From: Actinomycetes bacterium | GTDB taxonomy: Bacteria; Actinomycetota; Acidimicrobiia; Acidimicrobiales; Acidimicrobiaceae | Reading direction: 5' to 3' | Assembly (NCBI GenBank): GCA_021822605.1 | Contig: JAKAQL010000019.1 | Location: 1 to 36,431 of the forward strand | DNA length: 36,431 nt | Shown: positions 8,719-16,041 of the stretch, piece after piece | Numbering within the stretch: the first letter of the stretch is position 1 | Layout of the letters: the number at the start of each line of letters is the position of its first letter | Notes under the pieces: generated by a model | What the model saw: the letters and a program-made list of their open reading frames with translations, nothing else | Told to the model about the DNA's origin: nothing | Database searches by the model: none | Made by a program: the position numbers and the translations under genes

Positions 8719-9573
8719 ATGACTTCGCCACACAAAGTGAACTGGTCAAAGCTCACACGCCTTGCCAGCCATCATGAGATTAACTCCAACACCTCGGCGG
8801 TGCCTAGCGCTCCGGACCTCACCAAGGAAGAGGGTAAACAGCTTCGTCACCGAAGTGTCAAGGAGCTGACGGACCTCCAGGAGGCTCTCTATGCCCAATC
8901 ATCCAACGGAGTACTCGTCGTCCTCCAGGGTTTGGACACCGCTGGCAAGGATGGCACAATCCGTGCCATCTTCGATGGGGTCAACCCACAGGGTGTCAAT
9001 GTCCATGGGTTCAAGGTGCCAACACCCTATGAAGCGGCGCACGACTACCTCTTTCGGATTCACATGGCTGTGCCTGGGCGCGGTGAGATCGGGGTCTTCA
9101 ACCGATCACATTACGAGGACCTGATCGTCCCACTCGCCAACAAGGCGATGAACGATCAAGCCTTCACACAGCGCGTCGGCGAAATTCATCGCTTCGAGCA
9201 GTACCTCACCGATCAACACATTACCATCATCAAACTCTATCTCCACGTCTCCTACGAAGTGCAGGGTCAACGTCTCCTGAGACGCCTCGATCGGCCAGAG
9301 AAACACTGGAAATTCTCCCCCGGCGACTTGGTTACCCGTGAGCATTTCAACAACTACGCCCAAGCCTACGGTCGCATCATTCCTGCTACCTCGTTCGATG
9401 ATGCTCCATGGCACGTCATCCCAGCGGACCGGAAATGGTATCGTAACGCCATCGCAACGGCCATTGTCACCGAAACCCTCGTAAAACTCGCACCAACGGC
9501 ACCAAAGGTTGATATTTCCCACATTGAAAAAATTCGAGCGGAACTACAGGGCGAACTCGCTCGACCGACATGA
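8719..9573 (+). CDS. ppk2: Polyphosphate kinase 2 family protein
   Basis: PPK2 enzymes transfer phosphate between polyphosphate and nucleotides, usually phosphorylating ADP, AMP or GDP from polyP. The 284-residue product has the Walker A GLDTAGKDG (71-79), the lid region HGFKVPTPYEAAHDYLFRIH, and the FNRSHYED motif (127-134). RRLDRPEKHWKFSPGD and a C-terminal DDAPWHVIPADRKWYRN block are also typical. The ATG at 8719 follows GGAGTAAGG at a suitable distance; a longer frame from 8641 adds unrelated residues. Single-domain size fits class I or III PPK2; the preferred nucleotide cannot be decided by eye. The gene stands alone, which fits a stress or energy-buffering role. Confidence 0.92.
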   Translation: MTSPHKVNWSKLTRLASHHEINSNTSAVPSAPDLTKEEGKQLRHRSVKELTDLQEALYAQSSNGVLVVLQGLDTAGKDGTIRAIFDGVNPQGVNVHGFKVPTPYEAAHDYLFRIHMAVPGRGEIGVFNRSHYEDLIVPLANKAMNDQAFTQRVGEIHRFEQYLTDQHITIIKLYLHVSYEVQGQRLLRRLDRPEKHWKFSPGDLVTREHFNNYAQAYGRIIPATSFDDAPWHVIPADRKWYRNAIATAIVTETLVKLAPTAPKVDISHIEKIRAELQGELARPT

Positions 9574-9985
9574 CAGTGATTCGGGATTGGCCTACCTGTC
9601 ATCGGTATTCAGCCATCTTGGGACGCTCGCTCCGGTCCATCTTGCTTGGTAGCCCGGCATGAACACCTACTACACCAATGAATGCGCTACAGGTTGAAGG
9701 TAGTGCAGACCAACAATCACACAGGGCAACCCTGATAGAGCTTGACGGTGACCCTGGTTGGGCGATCACCGGTACCACCCGAGAGTGCGACCGAATGACG
9801 AATACGTGCCATCTGTTCCCTACCCTCCCACAAGCACGAAGCCGGTCAACGAGGACCATATCGTAGGCTCACCAGCATGAAAGGCTGATTCGATTCCTCT
9901 TGAACCCGTCAGGATCGCTGCATTGTCAAGGCAGACCCACCCATGCACAAGCAACGAGACTCAGGCGCGCGCCCCGACGAACCGG
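9574..9985. other. 412-bp gap with no recognisable gene
   Basis: This stretch separates the convergent ppk2 and the four-helix membrane protein gene. Short open frames exist on both strands (for example 9678-9866 plus and 9599-9859 minus), but neither reads like a known protein or carries a good ribosome binding site. No clear hairpin with a T-run, tRNA or repeat was seen. It may hold gene remnants or regulatory sequence. Confidence 0.5.
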
Positions 9986-10360
9986 TTAGTGAAACCAGGT
10001 CTTGGCATACATCCGCGAGTGAGGATGAATGAAGAGTGCAAAAAGTACCACAGTGATGATGACGTTCAACAGCTCCGCACCGAAGAGCACACTCAACCCT
10101 ACCGTGAGAACGTAGTAGATCAACAGGAGCAGCGGTATACCGGTGGCGAGCAGCGCGGCGTAGTAACCAAGCTTCCTGGAGTTAGCGACACCATAAGCTC
10201 CACCAATCGGAAGTACGATGTCGAGGATCAGAAACACCAGCGAAATGCCACCACCGAAAAGCACGGTCAGCAGCGCCAGAGCAGCGTTGAGGTATAGCAG
10301 CAGCACACCAATCTGCAGAGTCTGTGGTTGGGTCCGATCGAACAGCTTGAGCTCTCTCAT
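9986..10360 (-). CDS. Four-helix membrane protein, unknown function
   Basis: 124 residues with about four predicted transmembrane helices: IGVLLLYLNAALALLTVLFG, ISLVFLILDIVLPIGGAYGV, YYAALLATGIPLLLLIYYVL and LLNVIITVVLFALFI. A charged N-terminus (MRELKLFDRTQP) precedes them. The ATG at 10360 has no ribosome binding site but a TAGACT -10 six bases upstream, suggesting a leaderless message. It is divergent from the VIT-type transporter gene, with about 100 bp between their starts; a shared job is possible but unproven. The family was not recognised. Confidence 0.75.
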   Translation of the reverse strand: MRELKLFDRTQPQTLQIGVLLLYLNAALALLTVLFGGGISLVFLILDIVLPIGGAYGVANSRKLGYYAALLATGIPLLLLIYYVLTVGLSVLFGAELLNVIITVVLFALFIHPHSRMYAKTWFH

Positions 10361-10366
10361 AGGTGT

Positions 10367-10372
10367 AGTCTA
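10367..10372 (-). promoter_or_regulatory. Putative leaderless -10 (TAGACT)
   Basis: On the minus strand TAGACT ends 6 nt before the ATG at 10360, and the six intervening bases (ACACCT) contain no Shine-Dalgarno sequence. This is consistent with a leaderless transcript of the four-helix membrane protein gene. Confidence 0.45.
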
Positions 10373-10445
10373 TCGCAGGTCGAAGGCAAAAACCCAACAC
10401 GGCTCTCAGGAACTCCAGCTGCATGGCGCAAGATCCACAATGCTC

Positions 10446-10451
10446 TACTAT
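10446..10451 (+). promoter_or_regulatory. Possible -10 (TACTAT) for the VIT-type gene
   Basis: TACTAT matches TAnnnT and lies 10 nt before the ATG at 10462, giving a leader of at most a few bases. No purine-rich ribosome site is present between them. Confidence 0.35.
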
Positions 10452-10461
10452 TGTGAGCAAC

Positions 10462-11163
10462 ATGGAAACGCACCATAGTGGTCATCGCGACATCACTGGC
10501 GGTGGCGCACGTGCAGCAGTTTTCGGTGTCTCTGACGGGCTTCTCTCCAACGTGGCACTCATCTTGGGCGTAGCCGGGGCCCATCCGGCCCCTAAGGCAG
10601 TGGTGATTGCGGGTCTTGCTGGCCTGGTGGCTGGCGCCTTCTCTATGGGGGTCGGTGAATACATCTCGATGGGCGCTCAACGCGAGTTGTTCCAACACGA
10701 ACTCAACGTTGAGGCGACAGAGATCCGGGATCGTCCCGATGCGGAGACTCGTGAACTGAAGGAACTCTACGTGTCGAGAGGAGTACCCGAGGACCTCGCG
10801 TCGCAGGTATCGCAGTACTTGATGCGTGACCCCGCGACCGCGCTCGAGATCCACGCTCAAGAAGAGCTCGGAATCGCTCCGGACTCCGTCGGCTCACCCA
10901 TCCAGGCTGCAACCGCCTCTTTTGTATCGTTCGCAATTGGCGCTGTTATCCCACTGATCCCCTGGTTCATCACGATAGGTTCGAAAGCGGTGATCGGCTC
11001 GGCCGTATTAGCAGGCATCGCCACCTTGATCGTCGGCGGTGGTCTCGCTGCGATGACTGGAAGAAGCATTGCGAAAGGCGCAACTCGTCAGTTCTTGCTC
11101 AGTGCTGTGGCCGCCTTGGTGACCTACGGTGTCGGCCACGTTCTTGGAACCACCATTCACTGA
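10462..11163 (+). CDS. VIT1/CCC1-family Fe/Mn transporter
   Basis: Member of the vacuolar iron transporter (VIT1/CCC1, DUF125) family of membrane proteins that move Fe2+ or Mn2+. 233 residues. Family features: the first-helix signature AAVFGVSDGLLSNVALILGVAGA (starting near residue 18), helix two GLAGLVAGAFSMGVGEYISM with the conserved Gly/Glu/Tyr, a charged cytosolic segment (RELFQHELNVEATEIRD, then ALEIHAQEELGI), and three C-terminal helices. The ATG at 10462 begins METHHSGH, a His-rich tail that may bind metal. An upstream ATG at 10423 would add 13 residues and is less likely. In an iron-rich niche a Fe/Mn efflux or storage role would make sense, but substrate and direction are inferred. 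Confidence 0.88.
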   Translation: METHHSGHRDITGGGARAAVFGVSDGLLSNVALILGVAGAHPAPKAVVIAGLAGLVAGAFSMGVGEYISMGAQRELFQHELNVEATEIRDRPDAETRELKELYVSRGVPEDLASQVSQYLMRDPATALEIHAQEELGIAPDSVGSPIQAATASFVSFAIGAVIPLIPWFITIGSKAVIGSAVLAGIATLIVGGGLAAMTGRSIAKGATRQFLLSAVAALVTYGVGHVLGTTIH

Positions 11164-11287
11164 CCTCTGTCCGTACCAGGCCTGCAACTAGGATCTCCTC
11201 ACCTGGATCGTCTCCCCTGGCAGCGAATAGCACCACGGGGACTGCAGCCCATTCTCCGTGCCCCTCCTTCGACCTAGTGGCGACGAC

Positions 11288-11293
11288 TAGAAT
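11288..11293 (+). promoter_or_regulatory. Putative leaderless -10 (TAGAAT) for fdhD
   Basis: TAGAAT ends 6 nt before the GTG at 11300; the intervening GTAGCG holds no Shine-Dalgarno sequence. Together this suggests initiation at the transcript 5' end. Confidence 0.5.
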
Positions 11294-11299
11294 GTAGCG

Positions 11300-12136
11300 G
11301 TGCCCATAGCCCATGCGATAGAGACGCGAAGAGTCATCAAGTTCCAAGATGGCAACATCAGTGTCACCGTAGATTCACTGATCCAGGAGGAACCCCTTGT
11401 GATCAACGTCGAATGGCCGGGAGGTGCCGCCAGCCACTTTACGACCACGATGCGAACGCCAGGCGACGATTTTGCGCTCGCTGTAGGTCTCCTTGCCACC
11501 GAGGCTGACATCACCAGTCAAGATATCAGTCAAAGTCGTTACTGTGTGGGTCCCGGCAACCAGCAGGACTACAACACGGTCACCGTCACTTTGCGCAGGC
11601 CAGTGTCGTTCAATACCTCTGCGTTACGGCCGGTTTCGTGCGGGTGGTGCGGCGCTCAAGACCTACTTCAACGCCTCGCGCCGCGCATCGCCTCCAACCC
11701 CCAACCACCATATCATTTCGAGGAGATCGCCCATCTCTTCGATGAATTCGACCAGCGGCAAGCGAATTTTCGGTCAACTGGTGCCTCGCATGCGGCACTG
11801 CTGAAGGCCCGAAGTGAAGGGAGCATTGTAGGCGAGGACGTGGGACGCCATAACGCCCTGGACAAGGCGATAGGTCATGCCATTCTCGACGATATCATGC
11901 TCGACGGCGCCATCGCACTTCTTTCTGGGCGCGCCGGATCCGACCTCGTTTTGAAGGCTTCGAAAGTCGGTGTCACCCACATCGCCTCGGTATCGGCTCC
12001 AACTGCGATGGCCGTCGAGTTGGCCAACCAAGCAGGGGTCACCCTTCTAGGATTCGTGAGACCCGGACGGTTCAATCTCTATAGTCACGCCGAGGGTATC
12101 ATCGAGACCTACGATGCGACACGCGTTCTTCGTTGA
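11300..12136 (+). CDS. fdhD: Formate dehydrogenase accessory sulfurtransferase FdhD
   Basis: FdhD moves sulfur from a cysteine desulfurase to the bis-MGD molybdenum cofactor of formate dehydrogenases and is required for their activity. 278 residues, the usual length. The sulfur-carrying pair is in SCGWCG (C114, C117), and GEDVGRHNALDKAIG, LLSGRAGSDLVLKASKVG and GVTLLGFVRPGRFNLY are diagnostic family blocks. The GTG start at 11300 is chosen because the frame reads as family sequence from EEPLVINVEWPGG and a TAGAAT box sits 6 nt upstream. Its likely client, the formate dehydrogenase-like protein, is about 13 kb away on the other strand. The 3' end overlaps whiB convergently by 28 nt. Confidence 0.93.
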   Translation: MPIAHAIETRRVIKFQDGNISVTVDSLIQEEPLVINVEWPGGAASHFTTTMRTPGDDFALAVGLLATEADITSQDISQSRYCVGPGNQQDYNTVTVTLRRPVSFNTSALRPVSCGWCGAQDLLQRLAPRIASNPQPPYHFEEIAHLFDEFDQRQANFRSTGASHAALLKARSEGSIVGEDVGRHNALDKAIGHAILDDIMLDGAIALLSGRAGSDLVLKASKVGVTHIASVSAPTAMAVELANQAGVTLLGFVRPGRFNLYSHAEGIIETYDATRVLR

Positions 12137-12399
12137 ACCCGTCTGATCCGACGGATCATGCGTCGCTCCTCCTCGTCCTTGCCACCCCAGATGCCATACT
12201 CTTGATTGGTTCGTAACGCGAACTCAAGGCATTCAAGCGAGACCGGGCACAGGGCGCAAAACTCCTTCACTCGGCGAATTTGAATCTCGGCATCACCGGT
12301 AACACCTACCGGAAAAAACCATCCAGGGTCGGTATCTCTACACTTCGCATTACTGCGCCAAGCCTCATAATCCCAGGTCGCTAACTTCGCTGACTCCAC
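12109..12399 (-). CDS. WhiB-family iron-sulfur regulator
   Basis: Actinobacteria-specific [4Fe-4S] transcription factor, usually acting with the primary sigma factor. 96 residues with the four cluster cysteines at C20, C48, C51 and C57 (CxxC within FCALCPVSLEC), the GIWGG turn (69-73), and a basic tail RRMIRRIRRVQRRTR for DNA binding. DPGWFFPVG before the cysteines is also typical. A strong GGAGG lies 8 nt before the ATG. Which WhiB class it belongs to cannot be assigned by eye; the short length and tail resemble WhiB1/WhiB2-like members. It overlaps fdhD at the 3' ends, so antisense interference is possible. Confidence 0.94.
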   Translation of the reverse strand: MESAKLATWDYEAWRSNAKCRDTDPGWFFPVGVTGDAEIQIRRVKEFCALCPVSLECLEFALRTNQEYGIWGGKDEEERRMIRRIRRVQRRTRVAS

Positions 12400-12443
12400 T
12401 GAGTACCTCCGAATTCGTTCTCCGCAACCTCGATCCCCCGAGT

Positions 12444-12564
12444 TCGAGCTACCAATCGAGCTGTCAAACCAACGAGCAGCGAGTCATATCGTGGACCCCT
12501 TTGTCCCTAAGCCCGACACCCACTTGACCGGACGACATAATAAGTATAATACAAGCTTCGAGCT
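12444..12564 (-). repeat. Three AGCTCGA copies upstream of whiB
   Basis: On the minus strand AGCTCGA occurs at 12444-12450, 12456-12462 and 12558-12564. The first two are exactly 12 bp apart and follow a consensus-like TTGACA (12462-12467). The third is part of the palindrome AAGCTTCGAGCTT. They may be operator sites for whiB control; this is inference. Confidence 0.35.
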
Positions 12565-12581
12565 TTCCGTATACAGAAAGC
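12553..12581. repeat. Two abutting inverted repeats downstream of the hydrolase
   Basis: AAGCT-TCG-AGCTT (12553-12565) overlaps GCTTTC (12562-12567) paired with GAAAGC (12576-12581) across an 8-nt loop, in an AT-rich stretch with TATAAT-like bases. It lies about 50 bp past the hydrolase stop and could be a terminator for that minus-strand operon or an operator for whiB. No long T-run follows. Confidence 0.35.
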
Positions 12582-12627
12582 ACCTACTTCCTACGACGAT
12601 CTCTGCTCAAAGCACTATCCACCCTGC

Positions 12628-13401
12628 TCAACCATTACTCACCCACGCCACGTTCTGGGCAACACCCTCACTCCCCTCCTCGAGAGGCCGCAGTCTCGCA
12701 AGCATGCTCCGCACAACTTCAGCTAGCAGTACTGGTGCTGAATGCAGCACGTCGTGGTCAGCCGTTGGCAGCACGGTGAGCGTGGCCTGTGGGAGACGAT
12801 CAGCTGCGTGCGCCATCGCGGCAAGTGGCACCACCCGGTCGCGTAGGCCCGCGACCACCACCGAGGGGCAACGAACTTTGGGCAATTCACTCTCCACCAA
12901 CCGCAGTTCACCAAGTAGATGGCGCTGTTCTGCCAAGAAACTCCGTCTCGTCCGATCAAACTGGGACCGACGCGCCGGGCCAAGGCTGACCCCAGCGATG
13001 AGAGCAGAGGTCATTGCTCCAAAGAATCGCGCTGCGAGAAGGCGATCGACCGCGACTAGTGACGTTTGGGTGATGGGAGGGGCGATCAGAATGAGCCCTT
13101 TGACACGCTCAGGATCCAACTGCGCAGCACGCACGGCGATCGTTGCTCCCAAGGAGTGCCCAATCAGAACAGCCTGGGGCTCTTTCAATTGGGCCAACAC
13201 CCACCAGGCATTGGCCTCGATCCCGATCACGCCCAACGGGTTGGCCCCCCACCCGGGACGGTCAAGACTCACCACTGGCCAACGATGATCCATCCATCGA
13301 TAGACTGGAGAGAAGTCCTCCTTTTGCCCCGGCTGTCCATGAAGAAAGATCACCTCCATCGCGTTGTCACTGTCCGTCATGATGAAGTTCTGCGTCGACA
13401 C
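12628..13401 (-). CDS. Alpha/beta hydrolase
   Basis: Serine hydrolase of the alpha/beta fold. 257 residues. The oxyanion-hole HGQPG (21-25), nucleophile elbow GHSLGA (Ser83), acid AGLRDRVVP (Asp188) and catalytic His in TADHDVLHSAP (His216) are all in place, so it should be active. A helical cap of about 60 residues follows the nucleophile strand. Substrate unknown; haloperoxidase/esterase-like relatives are common. A GTG at 13401 is preceded by GAGG; ATG codons at 13380 and 13359 are alternatives and would remove a non-family leader. It overlaps the end of the EamA transporter gene, so the two are probably co-transcribed. Confidence 0.88.
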   Translation of the reverse strand: MSTQNFIMTDSDNAMEVIFLHGQPGQKEDFSPVYRWMDHRWPVVSLDRPGWGANPLGVIGIEANAWWVLAQLKEPQAVLIGHSLGATIAVRAAQLDPERVKGLILIAPPITQTSLVAVDRLLAARFFGAMTSALIAGVSLGPARRSQFDRTRRSFLAEQRHLLGELRLVESELPKVRCPSVVVAGLRDRVVPLAAMAHAADRLPQATLTVLPTADHDVLHSAPVLLAEVVRSMLARLRPLEEGSEGVAQNVAWVSNG

Positions 13402-14227
13402 GAACCTCAGAACGGGCTAAATAGATCAATGCAAGTATTTCGACAGCAAGTGCACCAAGACTCTCTATAGCACTCGAACCGCCACGAAAAAGTGGTGTCT
13501 GTAGCGCAACCGTACTGATTGCAATGGCGGCGATTGGTTCACCAACCGTAACCAACGGCAACACCCGTGCCAAACTCTGCTGTTGAAAGGCACTCTGCAC
13601 TACCAGCAAGGCAAGTCCTCCTACTATGACGAGTACCCAAAGTTCCCAATGCTCTAGGGTGCGTGGCGCTCCTTGCTCGGTCCAGATAATCCCGACCTCA
13701 CGCTCAAAAATCGAGACGACCCCGAGAAGCAGTGCACCTATCATGGCCTGCATCCGACCATGGCCCGCCAACAGTGGACGCAAAAGAGTGACCGTCAAAA
13801 CACCGATGACAATACCGAGCGACCCGATCACGATAGACGCGTCGACGTAGATGGTCCGTCCACTCGCTTGCGGACTGAGAACAAGAAAGGTGATCAAAGC
13901 ACCGCAACTCACAAGGAGCGCGATCAGGTCGCCGACGCCAATAGGACGACGTGCTAGAAAATGTTCGAGGAGGATAGCAAGCACAAAGCCACTCGCCAAA
14001 ATCGGAAGCACCTGCGGAACCGAGCCGTACTTCAGTGCAAAGAACTGAGAAAGACCCCCAACGACATCGAAGAGTGCACCTAATCCAAAGCGTGGATTGG
14101 CGAGCAGTCTCCATAGAAGACTAAACCGCAGATTGAGTTCGCTCGCCGATGCTGTACTCGCTTGGAATTGCAATACGGCAGCCATTCCAAAACAAACCGC
14201 AGCTAATAAGGATAGAAGCACCACCAC
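13367..14227 (-). CDS. EamA/DMT-family transporter
   Basis: Membrane carrier of the drug/metabolite transporter superfamily. About 286 residues and 9-10 hydrophobic helices, with the family-like start VVLLSLLAAVCFGMAAVLQ, LKYGSVPQVLPILASGFVLAILLEHF in the first half, and SLARVLPLVTVGEPIAAIAISTVAL in the second, reflecting the internal duplication. The GTG at 14227 places the start at the first helix; it follows TAGACT by 10 nt. The frame extends to a TTG at 14275, which would overlap the divergent glycosyltransferase gene. Substrate unknown. The hydrolase overlaps its 3' end by up to 35 nt. Confidence 0.8.
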   Translation of the reverse strand: MVVLLSLLAAVCFGMAAVLQFQASTASASELNLRFSLLWRLLANPRFGLGALFDVVGGLSQFFALKYGSVPQVLPILASGFVLAILLEHFLARRPIGVGDLIALLVSCGALITFLVLSPQASGRTIYVDASIVIGSLGIVIGVLTVTLLRPLLAGHGRMQAMIGALLLGVVSIFEREVGIIWTEQGAPRTLEHWELWVLVIVGGLALLVVQSAFQQQSLARVLPLVTVGEPIAAIAISTVALQTPLFRGGSSAIESLGALAVEILALIYLARSEVRVDAELHHDGQ

Positions 14228-14237
14228 GAGGTCTCTA

Positions 14238-14243
14238 AGTCTA
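14238..14243 (-). promoter_or_regulatory. Possible -10 (TAGACT) for the EamA gene
   Basis: On the minus strand TAGACT lies 10 nt before the GTG at 14227. If used, this promoter and the plus-strand TAGAAT at 14255 sit nearly back to back. Confidence 0.3.
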
Positions 14244-14254
14244 AGGCGGACGAG

Positions 14255-14260
14255 TAGAAT
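14255..14260 (+). promoter_or_regulatory. Putative leaderless -10 (TAGAAT) for the glycosyltransferase gene
   Basis: TAGAAT ends 8 nt before the ATG at 14269, and the intervening GATCTGCA has no Shine-Dalgarno match. The arrangement resembles the fdhD upstream region. Confidence 0.45.
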
Positions 14261-14268
14261 GATCTGCA

Positions 14269-16041
14269 ATGTCAAGCACTAAGGCACTCCTGCTGTCGGC
14301 CAGAATGGGAGGAGGCCATAATGGAGTGGCTCACGTCATCACCGAGGAGCTCAACAGCTACGGGATTGAGTGCGAGACTCGTGACTTTCTTGATGCCTCA
14401 CCCCGTGTGGGGCGACTTTTGGAGCGAGGTTTCAAACTTGAGGTCGAGCGCGCACCATGGGCCTATCAGCTCGAATTCTGGCTTTGGAACACCTTCTCTC
14501 CAATGGCTACTTTTACCCGTAGGGCTCTACAAGCCTTCTTTCAGCGTGGCGTTGTCCGCTGGATCGAGGAGACGGAACCTGACATTATCATTGCCCTGCA
14601 CCCGTTTAGTGCCCAACTCCTCGGACAGATGCGCCATCAACGAAACCCGGTGATCTCACACCGACCGATCGCCACCTTCCTCACTGACTACTCCGTGCAC
14701 CCGCTGTGGGTCCACCCCGCCGTCGATCTCCACCTCTGTGTCTCCGAGACGGCGGCGGTCCAGGCACGGAACCGAGCTGGCGCCAACGGCGAGATCGTTG
14801 TCACCGGTCCTTTTGTCGACCAGCGTTTCTTTCGCGATGTCGATCAGTCAACAGCGAGGGAGGCCCTTGGCGTTCCAAGCCATCAATCGGTAGCGCTCAT
14901 CGCCTCGGGTTCTTGGGGTGTAGGGGATATCGCCCAAACCTTCCAACTCCTCGCCGCCCAAGAGGATGTCTACCCCATAGCCCTTTGCGGTCACAACTAT
15001 GATCTCCAAGCACAGCTCGAACGTTGTGGAGGCGGATTATCCGTCGGCTGGACCGAAGAGGTACGCCTTTACATGGCAGCAGCCGACGTGGTCATCCAAA
15101 ACGCTGGAGGGTTAACAGCCCTTGAGGCCATGGCGGCGCGACGCCCGGTAATCTCCTACCGGCCAATCGCCGGGCATGGCCGCGAAAACGTGGCAGCGAT
15201 GGAGTCGGTCGGTGCTACCGTTTGGTGCCATGACGAGAAGCAACTGCTTCAGCAGGTACATGACTTGAGCAACGATCCAGGCGAACAGGTCAACAAGCAA
15301 CTCGACCAGTTTCACACCGCACCTCACCAGCCGATCCTTGAACTTCTGCATGAGGCTCGGCTGGTGCCAACAACTCGACATGGCGTCTGGGCACTTCGCG
15401 CCACGAAATCCGCTATCATGCTGGTCGTGCTCTTCGTGATTGCCAACCTACTCTCGGGCGTGATCGGTTATCACGGCCTCAATTTGACGAAAACCGCGAA
15501 CAAATCCAGCTATGTCTACCTTTCAGTTCGCCTCCCTACCGGGGCGCTCCTGAACCCAAACTTCGACAGCATGACCGCTGACGAGGGTATCGGAGTCGTG
15601 ATCACCGGGCAACAGGCGCTAGCTCATCCGAGCGTCATCCGTTATGCTTTCCATCAGGGTATCGAAGTGATCAACGGCGGCACCGGCACCTCCTCAGACT
15701 TTAACTTTATTCTTCCCGAAAATGATCTATCGTCAGGGCGTGCCGAGCTGGCGCACGTTCTCGGCGTGCAGATTAACTCCTATCTCCCACAGAACACGAT
15801 GAATGCTGTCGATCTCGCGTGGGCCTCGCTCCACCACCAGACGATCATCCCCGCTCGCATCGTCTCCCACCACTTCAACCTGACACCGCACCCAGGTGCC
15901 ATTGTGGAACTGAATCTCAGTCAGCTATCGATCACGAATGCAGAGGTCGACCTCCAGGAGGAGCTCAAACGCCTCAACACAGACCATCTCACCCTTGCTC
16001 CGTTCGCAACCCTGCATGGAGCTGAAAGTGTGCACGCATGA
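14269..16041 (+). CDS. MGDG-synthase-like glycosyltransferase fused to a degenerate NodB-like domain
   Basis: 590 residues in three parts. Residues 1-365 are a GT-B glycosyltransferase like monogalactosyldiacylglycerol synthase/UgtP: KALLLSARMGGGHNGVA at the start, FLTDYSVHPLWVHPAVD, then VTGPFVD and a C-terminal donor site QNAGGLTALEAMAARRPVI. A transmembrane helix follows (about 381-403). Residues 414-580 align by pattern with NodB polysaccharide deacetylases (VVITGQQALAHPSVIRYAFHQGIEVINGG for the FFVxGxxxxxHPxLxxxxxxxGHExxxH region, and PGAIVELNLS for PGSIVLLH). The metal Asp pair is replaced (LPTGALLN) and the HxxxH is lost, so this domain is probably inactive. The GT likely builds a membrane glycolipid. 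ATG 14269 matches the family start. It overlaps the active deacetylase gene by 4 nt. Confidence 0.8.
   Translation: MSSTKALLLSARMGGGHNGVAHVITEELNSYGIECETRDFLDASPRVGRLLERGFKLEVERAPWAYQLEFWLWNTFSPMATFTRRALQAFFQRGVVRWIEETEPDIIIALHPFSAQLLGQMRHQRNPVISHRPIATFLTDYSVHPLWVHPAVDLHLCVSETAAVQARNRAGANGEIVVTGPFVDQRFFRDVDQSTAREALGVPSHQSVALIASGSWGVGDIAQTFQLLAAQEDVYPIALCGHNYDLQAQLERCGGGLSVGWTEEVRLYMAAADVVIQNAGGLTALEAMAARRPVISYRPIAGHGRENVAAMESVGATVWCHDEKQLLQQVHDLSNDPGEQVNKQLDQFHTAPHQPILELLHEARLVPTTRHGVWALRATKSAIMLVVLFVIANLLSGVIGYHGLNLTKTANKSSYVYLSVRLPTGALLNPNFDSMTADEGIGVVITGQQALAHPSVIRYAFHQGIEVINGGTGTSSDFNFILPENDLSSGRAELAHVLGVQINSYLPQNTMNAVDLAWASLHHQTIIPARIVSHHFNLTPHPGAIVELNLSQLSITNAEVDLQEELKRLNTDHLTLAPFATLHGAESVHA

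Noticed and set aside
12491-13288. 265-codon plus-strand open frame opposite the hydrolase
   Set aside because: Ser/Arg/Thr-rich shadow of the alpha/beta hydrolase gene, whose motifs are complete.
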